The position numbers and the translations under genes were made by a program. The notes below the pieces were generated by a model that was not told the origin of the DNA, did not search any database, and worked only from the letters and a program-made list of their open reading frames with translations. A stretch of DNA of 64,000 bases, from positions 20,664,677 through 20,728,676 of the forward strand of contig JAJEKV010000011.1 of assembly GCA_021234155.1 (NCBI GenBank). Direction: 5' to 3'. Shown here piece by piece: positions 12,401 through 23,536 of this stretch (position 1 is the first letter of the stretch; the number at the start of each line of letters is the position of its first letter). This DNA is from Isoetes taiwanensis (taxonomy: Eukaryota > Streptophyta > Lycopodiopsida > Isoetales > Isoetaceae).

Positions 12401-12680
12401 AATGGAAAGAAATCAATGAGTCAAAAAAACAATGAAGGGGCACATGGCTGGATGGTCGTAACAATGACAAGGAACGTGGAGGGTACATTAACATGTCGAA
12501 GCTGATGAGTTCATGACTTGAAAATGATGCCCCATGTCTGAAGTAAGGGAATTAGCAGCTTTTTGTTGCCTGAGGTGGGTAAAATCATCATGTATGCGTT
12601 GGAACAAAATTTCTGCCCAGTCAATGTGTGCATCTGGATAAACAGCAAAATTGCCATGTTGTAGGAGAGCTTGCTAATGC
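9451..12680. other. Intergenic, low complexity, no supported gene
   Basis: Contains a (GGAA)n run near 9775-9796. From about 10430 to 11050 the plus strand is T/C-rich, and from about 11050 to 12500 it is A/G-rich. A segment at 11011-11055 is inversely repeated at 11695-11737, so the two halves may be remains of a foldback structure. Long open frames on the minus strand here (up to 180 codons) show biased composition and no recognisable domain, so I do not call genes. Confidence 0.5.
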
Positions 12681-12689
12681 TCAAATTTC

Positions 12690-13445
12690 GGGATCTAATT
12701 CATGCAAGGCAGCATTCTCCAATGGTTGTGTATATTTGGGTAACTAAAAAACTATAACGGATCCGTAGGATAACGTTCGATTAGATCTTGATTATAACGT
12801 TTCCTAAAATTCTTATAAACATCCAAATGTTTTGATCATTTGATTAAAATCTTACATTTTTTTATAACTCGAACTCAAAATCTTGGGATCTAATTCCTAG
12901 AAGGCAGTATACTCCAAAGGGTGTGTATATTTGAGTAACTGAAATCTAATTCCTAGAAGGCAGTATACTCCAAAGGCTGCATATATTTGAGTAACTGAAA
13001 AACTGTAACGGACCTATAGGAGAACGCTCGAGTAAATCTTGATCTAATATTTCCTAAATTTCCTATAAACATCCAAATGTTTTGATCAATTGGTTAGGCC
13101 GGTAAGGAACCTTACATTTTTTATGACTCAAACTCGAGACTTATTTGATGTCAATTTATAACCTTACCACAGGGCCAGTGACTTCCTTTACATTTTGATG
13201 ACTCGAACTCAAGGTTCCTTTGACAGCAATTTACACCAACGGGCTGGTAACTTCCTTAGTAATATTTTTTAGACAATACTTGTTTCTATGCAATGCTCAA
13301 AATCTGGGATCTAACTCAAAGCAATACAAAGGCTGTGTATATTTGGATAGCTGAAAAACTGTAATAGACCCGGGATGGATTTTTCATAAAATGACCAAAT
13401 GTTTTGACTAGTTGATTAGGCTAGTAAGGAACTTTACTAGCTTAG
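12690..13445 (-). repeat. Degenerate tandem repeats with tRNA-like (SINE-type) segments
   Basis: The block GGGATCTAATTC..AAGGCAG..CTCCAA..GTGTATATTTG..GTAACTG followed by ATCCAAATGTTTTGATCA recurs near 12690, 12890, 12945 and 13308. On the minus strand, 13255-13195 and 13190-13120 contain promoter-like pairs: an A-box-like TGGCCCTGTGG and B-box-like GAGTTCGAGTC or GAGTTTGAGTC about 40-50 bp apart. Best read as old tRNA-derived retroposons. Confidence 0.55.
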
Positions 13446-13514
13446 AAAATGTTAAAGCATTTGCTTGCTATCATGACAAAAAATGAGATGATCCAACCGA
13501 AAGACAGAAGACCT

Positions 13515-13691
13515 TGTTGAGAAATGAGTTGTTTATGATTGGGTGGACAAGCTGGAGATCAAACTTAGGACCTCTTGCTTGCAAGCCAAATACTCTACCA
13601 CTGAGCTACCAGCCTTTTGATAGGCTTTTGGCACTTTTCCACTAAGTCATTCTTCATGTGTGCCCATTACACACGCTCCAATATTCCAACA
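13515..13691 (-). repeat. TRIM 3' LTR with tRNA-like promoter motifs
   Basis: Minus-strand A box TAGCTCAGTGG (complement of 13598-13608) is a perfect tRNA-type match. The B box AGTTTGATCTC region (13554-13565) is degenerate. The intervening GGCTTGCAAGCAAGAGGTCC resembles the anticodon arm and variable region of a tRNA-Cys or tRNA-Ala. Confidence 0.85.
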
Positions 13692-13867
13692 TTCTCCCTG
13701 GGCACACCAATCCATTCCAGCCTTCACCACAATCCAGATGCTCCCCTCCTCGGGCAACTCCATGACTGCGGGAGTCGGGCTTTCCACTGGCCAAGCTTTG
13801 CTCATTCTCACCCCTACACCACTGGGAACTATCCCAGTGCAGTTAAGCATCCTCTACTTGGGACCAT

Positions 13868-13880
13868 GGCTCTGATACCA
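13868..13880 (-). other. TRIM primer-binding site
   Basis: Minus strand TGGTATCAGAGCC, 13 nt complementary to initiator tRNA-Met, directly adjacent to the LTR. Confidence 0.93.
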
Positions 13881-14057
13881 TGTTGAACATTGAGTTGTTT
13901 GTGATTGGGTGGACAGACTAGGGATCGAACTTAGGACCTCTTGTTTGCAAGCCAAGTACTCTACCATTGAGCTACCAGCCCTTTGATGGGCTTTCGGCAC
14001 TTCTCCACTATGTCATTCTTCATGTGTGCCCATTACACATGCTCCAACATTCCAACA
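13881..14057 (-). repeat. TRIM 5' LTR with tRNA-like promoter motifs
   Basis: Minus-strand A box TAGCTCAATGG (complement of 13964-13974) and B box AGTTCGATCCC (complement of 13920-13930), the latter one mismatch from GGTTCGANNCC. Same length as its partner LTR (177 bp). Confidence 0.88.
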
Positions 14058-14062
14058 GACCT

Positions 14063-14740
14063 ATGAAAATGAAACGAATAAAGTGAAAGAAGAATCAGCT
14101 TTGCAAAAGTCGCTCCGGTGTATATATTGAATCATTAGCGTGTTCAATGGTTTTAAAGCATGATACTATAACCAAATAATGTTTTTGGTCATCAAGCTAT
14201 CATCCATAATAGTTTCTTCTTTCCAACATGAGCAAATGACGCAACGTTCCATTATCTTTGAAGAAGTGTGTGATGAACCAGAAACGAACTATAATAGTCT
14301 TGCTTGTAAACCTTATAAGTCGATAGCTTATCAGGTTCTATCTCAATGAAGCATAATGTTGGACGCACTTGTATTGGAGATGGTGGATGCTTTCTTATGC
14401 TCATGCAAATGAACTCAAGTATTGGTTCCATTGGGAGGAGTTGTCGATTGCTATTAGTAGTGGCGAGAACTCCTAGGACCTAGTTAGTAGTTCAGTTTAC
14501 ATCTCTGAGTATACATGAAGTTGATTCTGAAAGCTTTACCAACACGGTCTATATCGATATCACAATTGAAAGTCCATTCTAGCATCCCCATCAAGAGTTG
14601 AAAGTCCATTCTAGCATCCCCAAGAACGTTTGATGGTTGAATTGAGTTTTAGCATCAAATGGTATAACTTTTTTAATAATTGAGTTGGAGTTTTTCATAT
14701 ATCAGCCTAATTACAAAAGTGGAATTGCAGCCTTGGCTTC
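14063..14740. other. Intergenic upstream of GrpE
   Basis: No gene or known repeat recognised, apart from a short local duplication at about 14568-14625 (GAAAGTCCATTCTAGCATCC twice). Confidence 0.4.
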
Positions 14741-14745
14741 CGTGG

Positions 14746-14755
14746 TTTAGGGTTT
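14746..14755 (-). promoter_or_regulatory. Telo-box upstream of the GrpE start
   Basis: The plus strand has TTTAGGGTTT (AAACCCTAAA on the minus strand) about 45 bp before the start codon. Telo-boxes at this position are common in plant housekeeping and translation-related genes. Function here is inferred from position and sequence only. Confidence 0.5.
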
Positions 14756-14797
14756 AAGCCTTTGGTTTTAGGTTTTACACTTACACGCTCCGGCAAG

Positions 14798-16195
14798 ATG
14801 CATAGCTCGCGTATCCTTACCAAGCTTTTGCACAAAGCCGTTTCTGGATCTCCTGTGGGCCAAGCAATTGGAAAGGCGTCTGTCATTTCCAGAACAATCT
14901 TGGATTCTTCATGTAAGGTATGCCATATTGAACCTGCATTTTTTCCTTTGCATTCTGTTTCTCCAAAACGCTCATTGGTTGAGTAATTCCAATTATTCTT
15001 GCAGGGCCATAGGTGGATTGGTTCTTATGGAAGTAGATTGTCTTTTGGAAATTTAGGACCACAGTATGCTGTCCAGAATGCGACTTTTTCTTCTGCTCCA
15101 GCTCCTGAATTGGGAACTAAGGATGGAAATACGGGATCCTCAATCGATAATGCAGAACCTGCTGCGTCAGAAGAAGCTTCGGAACCAGTTTGTAAGGATA
15201 AAGGGTCGGAAGTTAAGGCGGAGGAAGACCATGGTCCTGGAAAAGATGACGAAACAGTAAAGTTTAAGAAAGAAATTGAAAGTCTAAAATGGATGCTTCG
15301 TGAAAAAGATTCATTGGTCAAGGAGAGAGACAAATTTATACACGAATTAAAGGACAAGTTGGTTAGGAACTATGCAGAAACGGAAAATATCAGAGAGAGA
15401 GCTCGAAGAGAGGCAGAAAATACTAAGAAATTCTCAATTCAGGTACTTTGAAAAAAAGGTATTGTGTTTGCTTTATATCTATCAGGATGCTGCAGTCATG
15501 ATAATAAGTTGATGCTTGCAGAGTTTTGCAAAGGATCTGCTAGATGTCGCAGATAATCTGGGCAGAGCTGCAGCAGCTGTTCCCGAAAATGTTAACAGCT
15601 CAGAGGTAGCAAAAGATGCTGCAGCACTTGGAAAGCTGCTTCAAACCTTGTTGGAAGGCGTAAGGATGACAGAAAGTCAGCTTTTGCAGGTTGGTTCTTT
15701 ATGCACCATTTCTAATAGAATGGTTCTTTTTAATTTTAGTTAGCTTTAGAATTGTATTTGGATACTGATACTGAATGGATCAGTTAGCTGAACATGTACC
15801 TGAACTGTGTTTCTTAAGACAGTCAGATAGAAATTGCTAATGTGTTTTTTGTTTCAGACATTCAAGAAATTTGGAATTGAAAAGTTTAACCCTATCGGTG
15901 AGCCATTTGATCCAAACAATCATCTCGCAGTTTGCGAAATAGATGAGCCAACAAAGGAGGCTGGTTCGGTAGCAGTAGTTTTCAAGGTAATATCCTGTTA
16001 GTGTATGCATACCTAAATTCAGTACACTGTTTCTTCTTATAACACTTCTGCGGGGATATGCAGAATGGCTATACTCTTCATGAACGAGTTATTCGCCCTG
16101 CAGAGGTAGCTGTGGCAAAAGAACAGCCTGATGCAGCTGCTTCAAAACCAGATACAGAAGCAGATAATACCACCTCAGAAAACAAGGGACCATGA
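14798..16195 (+). CDS. GrpE: Mitochondrial GrpE, nucleotide exchange factor of mtHsp70 (5 exons)
   Basis: Exons 14798-14917, 15005-15442, 15522-15689, 15858-15986, 16064-16195; all introns are GT-AG and all junctions are in phase 0, giving 328 residues. The N-terminus MHSSRILTKLLHKAV is basic and hydroxylated with no early acidic residues, as in a mitochondrial presequence. A low-complexity acidic stretch (about residues 75-115) precedes the long coiled coil (KEIESLKWMLREKDSLVKER and onward). The C-terminal beta domain has the family signature NPIGEPFDPNNH...GSVAVVFKNGYTLHERVIRPAEV. GrpE dimers open the nucleotide site of DnaK/mtHsp70 to release ADP during import and folding in the matrix. 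HLAV replaces the common HEAV at one position. The start is the first ATG in the presequence frame, just after the telo-box. Looks intact. Confidence 0.95.
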
Positions 16196-17050
16196 TTGGG
16201 GTCCAATTTTTGCAGAGCTAGGATTGTAGGATAAGTGGGATGACCTTGTTAGTGCAATTCATGAAGGATCTTGAAGTGCACTCTTAAGTTATTGGAATAA
16301 CTAATATATAGTTCAGTGAGGTGCAGTGATCTTGGTGGGGGTGGAATATATGCTACTTCAGTTAACGTCATTGTTGTGTGTTTATGCTTCCCACTAGAAG
16401 AGCTCTTGCGGATTTATGTATTTATATTTGTATCAGACAATGCATCTGAATTCCAGATGCATTTTGAAGCTATAAATGGAAATTTGCAGCACGGTCATCC
16501 TTTGTGGAACATCAGCAATAAGACAACAAGAATTTTATCTGGAATTCAATGAATGTAGTTCAGTTGTTAATATTCTCCTTAGGTTGTGTACATGCACAGG
16601 CACGTACTAACCTTCAACAGAATCAACAAATGGAAGAAAATCAACATCCCATTGAAACATGGGAACACAAGAATACCTGGAGTCCTCACATTGTAGTTTT
16701 AATGCACTTAAATATCTTCATCCAAGTTTCTAGGTTGGTAGCAGAAAAGAAAGAGAATGTATCATCCTCTCGTCAAAGAAAGTAAAGTTTTTAATCTTAA
16801 AAAATGCGTATTTATGAATATGCCACTTGTTTTTTAAGAAATTATCAAAATGCTCCTAATGTGAGGCGATCAAAGGATTTATAAGTTATAACGTTATTCA
16901 GCATACATAACTCAAGAGAAGCTCATGAGACCATACTGAATATGATAGGTAGGCCTATATCGAGATCATTGACAAAGATTCGCAAAGTGGATTGAATGGC
17001 ATCAAGCTGATAATAGTTCTTGCCAAGCTTCGATCTATGAGTCTTGATCG
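16196..17050. other. GrpE 3' flank, no further gene
   Basis: The GrpE stop is followed by AT-rich sequence likely to hold the 3' UTR. Open frames at 16316-16785 show no domain and no splice-supported continuation. Confidence 0.45.
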
Positions 17051-17051
17051 T

Positions 17052-17661
17052 TCTGTAAGATTTAATTCCTGCTTTTGCAAATAAATTCTGACGAAAACAA
17101 AAAAAAGGCCTTCATGATCTAGTCCCAAAATCTTTGGCTAAAAAAGAATCTTAAACTAGTTATGGGCCATTGCAAAGATCTTATCATTTGTAGCTTTGAT
17201 AGCCATCTAATTAAGGCTGCTTGGCTCTAATATCATAGCATTTTAACATTACTCTAAAACCATCCACTCGTAAAGATATGCACTGATATGCACAACTATG
17301 AGCCCTTGTCCTCACGACGGGCCTGTTATAAACGGTACGTTCTGTAAGATTTAATTCCTGCTTTTGCAAATAAATTCTGACGAAAACAAAAAAAAGGCCT
17401 TCATGATCTAGTCCCAAAATCTTTGGCTAAAAAAGAATCTTAAACTAGTTATGGGCCATTGCAAAGATCTTATCATTTGTAGCTTTGATAGCCATCTAAT
17501 TAAGGCTGCTTGGATCTAATATTATAGCATTTTAACATTACTCTAAAACCATCCACTTAAGAAGTCTCTCGTAAAGATATGCACTGATATGCACAACTAT
17601 AATGCTGATGCTTGCACATCTGAATGAGCCCTTGTCCTCACGACGGGCCTGTTATAAACAC
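17052..17661. repeat. Tandem duplication, about 290-320 bp unit
   Basis: The block beginning TTCTGTAAGATTTAATTCC and ending GACGGGCCTGTTATAAAC occurs at 17052-17333 and again at 17340-17658. The second unit has two small extra segments (about 11 and 23 bp). It lies just downstream of both convergent genes (GrpE plus, transporter minus). Confidence 0.85.
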
Positions 17662-17758
17662 TATGTTACAAAATAATATTAAATTAGGTAATCTCCCAAG
17701 CAAACTGGATAGTCTAAAGAATCAAACTTGGATATTTTAAAACTCAAACTGTTGTATT

Positions 17759-20700
17759 TTACATTGTAGTGCTCAATTTCATCATCTTGCCTTGAGAATG
17801 TAGGTAGACAGCCACAGATACCACCCTATTGATAACGATGTGAAGAATAATCAGTGATGATGCTTAAAACATTTGAAATATCTACTTTAGGAAAAGCACA
17901 TACATTGTCCCAAGTAAAAAGGGAAGGCTGAGCTGAAATCCAAATAGTAGCGTCGACAAAAATGCTGTCAATAGCATGGCAATGCTAGTAGAGTATACCT
18001 ATTCACATCAACAAACAACTCGAATTATCTGCCTTCCAAGAGTGAAGCCCTTCATACATTTAAATAGACCAATAGCCTTTAGGCATAACGGGTAATAATT
18101 ATTTACCTTGACAAGATTATCAGCAAACTTCATGACCATGGAGACGGCAATACCACTGGGATGCAGAGAAAAAAACAGTAATTAAACAATGATTCGTAAA
18201 AAATAAATGATGTATAGCATGATTCCACAAACAAAGCAATAAAAAATCAGATAACCCTTGAGATTTTTTACAAATGTTTGTATCTATCTAACAATGTGGT
18301 ACAGAATGTAGAGTCTTGGATGCAAATGGAGCTATAAAATATTTGATGCTGGGTCTGCAAAGAAAGAATAAAACTTTTGTAAAAGAACCAAGTATGCCGT
18401 GTCGATATTCCAATTCTGGCAGTTCCGTACTTTACTCATTCTACAATGCCTATATTAGGGCTTCTGCCTACCCGAACCATCCCATTGCTAATCCTTAAAT
18501 GCTCATAAAGATGGATATTATGTCTACTTTGACCCTGTCAGAAAATGCATTGCAAGCTGCATAATCTAAAGAGCAACTAACATTGCTAATGACTGCAATG
18601 AACCTCCGAGGATCTATACAAAATAGAACACGTCTCATATTCCTGCCATTAAGCCAGCTTTTCATTCCTCACAAAAGTTAATATAAATGCCCTGGGTGTA
18701 CACCCTATAGGGACCTTGCTCCGGCTATTTCCCACGTCTAACTGCTAAACATTGCCATATAAACATTGCCATATATTATACCTTTTCCTACAGGTTGTAC
18801 ACTTAAAACGACTTACATGCATAGTTTAATCAAGCAAGGAAGAATAACATACCTAAAGGCATGGTTGACAATCATGCACACTATACTGATCGAATAACCA
18901 TGAAAGAAACCTCTGAAAAGGACAGAGAAGTTATTAGACGTTATAAGCTGACAAGCTAAACAATACACAGTGAAAAACCTACTTGTTAACAACATCATCA
19001 AAGTCCTGCACAAAAATTGCTACAGCATTGAAGGTCACACCAAAAACGTATAGCCAAAAGTTCTGAACATTAATGTTCCGCGCAGGCCTCTTTTTCATTA
19101 TTGCCTGCAAAGCAATATGGCTTCATATAGATCCTAACCAGATATAAGAGCCTTCAGAGAGCCCACATAGGAAGGAAGGAAGAAAGATTTATTAACGTCT
19201 AAGGAAGACCCAAAGGGTCTATGAGACCATAACACATACAATATTTAAAACCTCCAGGACGAAAACCCTCCTGTTCTCTAAAATATACAAACAAAAATAC
19301 TAATCTAACAGAACTTATAGTAAAAATCTGCTCAGGTAGGGTTTGATAGGAGTACCCTATCTGTTCCTGTGACTGCTGCAAAGTAATTCATAATACCCCT
19401 TTTTGACTTGCTTTGATGCTTGAAACTCGGCCTCTTCTTGAAAGACCTTTTATGTTTTGCAACTGCTAATCATTTTATCTTCTTAAACAGAGCCAAAATC
19501 ACACCTTTAGGGTCAAGATACTTCCTTTTCTGTGATGCCTCCACCATCATCTTATCATGATTTGAATCGGATGAAAAGAAATTGGTTATTTCTGTTTGCT
19601 TCAAGGCCATTGGATACTTTTGTTTGAGTATGTTTCTCCTTTCTAGGGATAGTTCATATACAAAGCGAGACACATTTCAATCGTAATATTCCACCAGCTG
19701 CCCTAGAGATGTGGGGTCTCTAAAAAGACAATGGTATCTGCCTCTAATAATGTAGTAGGCTGGGCAGGTAAAAATAAAATGTTCACATAGTCTAGTTCAG
19801 CAATTGCAAACTGATAAGCTAGAGGAGAATCTGGCTTTGGAAAGCTGCCATCCTTTCGGGCACAATAACCAACAACATGATCAAATCCAATGCTGGCCCA
19901 CTCATCAAAACCACCCATAAACCTGACCACTGTCACGGTTACCCCCGGATGTTCAGCCATCCTGCAACCAAACACCAAAGTAGCTGAGTAACTCCTCTTA
20001 GACCACGGTCAACAAGAATACCCACAGAACAAGGGCATGTTATAACACCCTTTCATGTACAAGTTGGAACCCAGGGTTGGCTGTCTCCAAGACTGAAACG
20101 GCCCTCTGATACTTATGGAATGGGAGAATAATAATGTCATCTGCAGTGCTGTATACGCCCTCCTGCATGTCCTCAAAGCCTGAGATTACTGTCATGGTCC
20201 ACACAGTCACCTTGCTAGGCTGCCCATATGCATCAAATGCAACAAGAATATTTTCATATTCTCTACCCCTGTGATTACAAAAGAGTTGACCGTCCTTTCT
20301 CGCCCAATGAACCAACATCATAGCTGAAGATCGCACTGACAATTCTACCACTGTACTATCTGCAATCATCTGGCTCCTTTTAACTAACTTAAGTTTGGAT
20401 TAAAATAAAAAGTTTAAGACTTTCCCATTCTTTTGTAATTTGCCCATAATCTACAAACATCTGACTTTTATGATGAAAAAAAAACTGTGATTTAAATTGA
20501 CACGGCATATATGGATACGAAACAGTTGATGCATGCAAAAATATCAGTCAGATATTACTACAAAAAAAGGAATGGTTATGACCGTGAAATGAACAAACAA
20601 CACTATCACATGCTACCAAATTATCTTAGTGAGTCTCTAATTCATACCTCCGTATACACGCCAGCAAAACCACTCAATAAAGCCATGATCTATAAGGTGA

Positions 20701-22516
20701 AGATAGACAAGTATTAGATGTAAATGCATGTTCTCCATCAGCATAAATATTACATGGATGTCAAGCAGGGACCCACAATAGCCATAGTCCAGCCTTGGAT
20801 TGGGGTCTGAAGCACATGATCGGATCTGAAATATCAAGCATAAAGACAACGTGCATTAGATCTGCTGATATATCCTTTTCAAATACCCATAAGAAATTAA
20901 AAGAGGCACTAACGATGAATTAAGTTGCGCTGTAGTGCAGCCCAATGCAAGAAGAATGAAGGCACTCCATTGAATTTGGTTTAACCTGGAATAGTAATAA
21001 AATTGATTATGCAAAATATTATTCTTGATCAGCAGAACATAACAATAAAATCAGCTTACTTTCTATTTAAAAACCACCAGTAGAGAAGGCCAGTACTGAT
21101 AATGTTGAAATTCTTTAAGATCTGATAGCTAGGCGATCGACATATACAAATATATAATACTGCACAGTGCAAATAACAGCTGTGAGCCAATCCTGCATGA
21201 TCCTCAACAACTACAGATACCAACACTTAGAATCATGTGCAATTATTTGTTCAGTCAAAACCAAGAACATCACATGTCACATCCAGATGGATGCCATCAA
21301 GAAGATGACAGTCTAAGTCAAATATTAATTTGTTTAACAATATAGTGACATATAAAGATACTGCTACATCTTAGATCTTGTATCCATTATCTTAACAGTG
21401 CATGATTTAGGCAATGGACCTGTAAAAGGTTCTTCACAAGGTACAGCGCTGCAGGAATAGGATAGACCTTGACCTCATCCAATGTGGTACCTAATCTGAA
21501 ATCAAATGCGACAAAATTTGGTCGGCCATTACTTGTAATGCAAAAGAAACAATTAGACTCTAGCTCAAACCAAGGATTTATAGTTCAATTTGCATGTCAC
21601 TTAGTATGCTAGCCATAAAAGATTACCAGTTTAACTTATGCACTCAATGTGCATAAGTCAATCAGTAATATAACAGTGCAGTTGGGTGTGCAGATGCAAC
21701 ATTACTTGTTATCTTCAGTGATGCCTTCTTTCTTCCAAACTTGAAGCAGAGCCAGAACTGAAATGAAGCATTTGAGAACCTCTACCTGCCATGAACGTGT
21801 ATAAACAATTTTAAAACACATTGACAAAGTAGCATTGCCAAGTGGCTGAAAAAGATATAGAAATTTTGACATTACCAGAAAATTTGCTGTTGTCACACTG
21901 TAATCATAATGCCCTGAACGTTTTGACCAGGCAATAAGGATACCTTGTGAACTTGTTAAGACTGTAAGAGCCACAGTTACAACTGTTCTGTAAGAGAAAG
22001 GGAAAAACTGATTAAAACCACGCTCCCAACAAGCTTGCACTCAAATGCTGAACTTACTTGCGCTTCCATTCTACTGCTTCTGGAGCAACACCTCTGATCT
22101 TAGCAACTGCTTTAAAAAGCCCTTAGTTAATGTAATACAACAATGGGAAGTCTCAATTCTCTAAAACCATAAAAGAAGTGGGCAAAAATATACATTCAGC
22201 TTCAGCTCCATGTTTTGCTGTTACACTTTCTACGTCGTTGCCTTGGTAAGCATCCTGTAAATATTAGTGATTCTGAAGTTTTTAATGGCATACTCAACCG
22301 TCTGCATACAACGAGTAAAACCCATTGGGATCTAAACTAAGACGACATTTTGGTATGCTAGATGAGAACTTAAATTGTCAGAAGCCAAAAACCGAGCGAA
22401 TAGAAAGAAAGCAGAGCTACATTATTCATTTCAAGAGAATGGATTACGGTATAGGACTCGATAGAGCGAGGCCAAAATACCTTTGAATCTTCATCCTTGA
22501 GTTTCCTGTAGTCCAT
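17759..22516 (-). pseudogene. CMP-sialic acid / UDP-galactose type nucleotide-sugar transporter, 15 exons, one-base frameshift in exon 7
   Basis: Exons, 5' to 3' on the minus strand: 22516-22481, 22254-22194, 22106-22058, 21987-21876, 21785-21706, 21495-21420, 21159-21060, 20985-20914, 20825-20777, 20689-20648, 19104-18983, 18912-18853, 18155-18107, 17998-17904, 17825-17759. All have GT-AG borders, and every phase fits except exon 7. Family motifs follow in order: VALTVLTSSQGILIAWSKRSG, YDYSVTTANFL, DEVKVYPIPAALYL, GCTTAQLN, ALLSGFAGVYTE, KKRPARNINVQNFWLYVFG, GFFHGYS, GIAVSMVMKFADNLVKVYSTS, VSVAVYLHS. This multi-pass family exchanges nucleotide sugars for nucleotide monophosphates across Golgi membranes. 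In exon 7 the codons for YVDAPGYQ have lost one base (at about 21136), causing a stop 14 codons into the exon. Everything else looks selected, so this is either a very young pseudogene or a sequence error in a live gene; the type field reflects the sequence as given. Confidence 0.88.
19703..20369 (-). pseudogene. CHX-type cation/H+ exchanger, C-terminal domain relic inside an intron
   Basis: Minus-strand frames carry the cytosolic C-terminal region of plant CHX antiporters: STVVELSVRSSAMMLVHWAR, VAFDAYGQPSKVTVWTMT, DDIIILPFHKYQRAV, then after a stop and a one-base deletion the CSVGILVDRGL block (about 20010-20035), then MAEHPGVTVTVVRFM. CHX proteins exchange K+ or Na+ for H+ on endomembranes, and this domain is regulatory. 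The membrane domain is absent. It sits in intron 10 (19105-20647) of the transporter, same strand. The relic has at least one stop and one frameshift. Confidence 0.85.
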
Positions 22517-23378
22517 TGCAGTCCAGATCTAGGAGTAGCCTAGCTGCTTTCTAGGGTGTTAAATTTTGCCACGTCATAGACCGCTTACGTGGCACCAAAA
22601 CCAAAACCTGTTTCCCTGTTCTGCGGGTGCCAAAACAGGATTTTTTGCAGCGGGATCCAAAACAAATTTTTTGGTATGTGAATGGGAAAGCCGTTGCAGC
22701 CATCCAAATTGCCACTCCACAGTTGCAGCCGTTGCAAATCGATGATCCATGTGAATGCTACATAATAAGAACAAAAGAATTCGACAGGCACGAATTATAG
22801 GCAAACAAACCATCCGGCCATTGTCCACAAGGGAATTTGTGCAGAAAGGGGCACCATTTCCATTTTGTGCTGCAGTGGCAGCGCTATTCATGCTCAATTG
22901 TAAATATCTAAATGGCTCCTTTCTCGTACTGGATATGCTCATCCTCCATATCATATCTGCCGCAGATCTGCATTGCTTAATCCTATAGGAACGCATCGAT
23001 CTTTTGATGGTGAATTTTGCACTAATTCCATGGATTCAGTCAAGTCCTGATGCTTTCAATGAGGGAAAAAAGATGAAATTTTTGCCCCCAACATGGAAGA
23101 ATGGCCCCCTGCACCTGCCGATTTGCGTTAGAATATGTATTTCAGGACGATTGAAAAGGCTGTGTTTTCATTATAATGGTCGGACGATTGAAGGCTTTGT
23201 CGCCCTTCAGCGGGCATAAATCTACCTATACTTTTATACCCTCGAGGGTTTTCCTGGGGCAATTTGCTCGGCGGCACCTTGCCGGATAAAGCTATGGCGC
23301 ATTCTTTTTTGAATGCTTTCGCCTTGGAATCAAGCCTAGATATCTATGGCTATGGCTATGCACTGCCTTCCGGATTTA
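22517..23378. other. Transporter upstream region, no gene recognised
   Basis: Probably includes the transporter promoter. A 140-codon minus-strand open frame at 22996-22574 has no recognisable domain and overlaps this upstream region; not called. Confidence 0.4.
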
Positions 23379-23536
23379 GGCCCTTTTTCCACGGAACAGG
23401 TGTCTTATTTTTTGAGCCATTTGATTGGTACATGTAAGCAAATAAGTCATTTGTTGGTTTCTTAAACCAGATCCGTACAGCAGGAAGTCTTTTTTTCTTC
23501 CAGGAGAAATCCCCCGCCACAAAATAAGACATCTAA

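Larger units (their letters stand above)
13515..14057 (-). mobile_element. TRIM (miniature LTR retrotransposon) with tRNA-like sequence in both LTRs
   Basis: Two 177 bp LTRs (13515-13691, 13881-14057) flank a 189 bp interior, and the element is bordered by GACCT at 13510-13514 and 14058-14062. On the minus strand the PBS TGGTATCAGAGCC (complement of 13868-13880) abuts the 5' LTR with no gap, and the purine tract AGGGAGAA (complement of 13692-13699) abuts the 3' LTR. LTR ends are TGTTGG...CAACA. No coding capacity. Each LTR holds a tRNA-like segment on the minus strand with an A box and a B box about 35 bp apart, i.e. a possible internal Pol III promoter. Intact boundaries make this a confident structural call; Pol III activity is inference. 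Confidence 0.93.

Noticed and set aside
13555-13617. A genuine tRNA gene on the minus strand (A box, B box, cloverleaf-like text)
   Set aside because: The acceptor stem does not pair, the B box is degenerate (TTTGAT), and the segment lies wholly within a TRIM LTR with an identical-length partner at 13881-14057.
22574-22996. 140-codon minus-strand frame upstream of the transporter
   Set aside because: No domain, no splice link to the transporter, and it occupies the presumed promoter.
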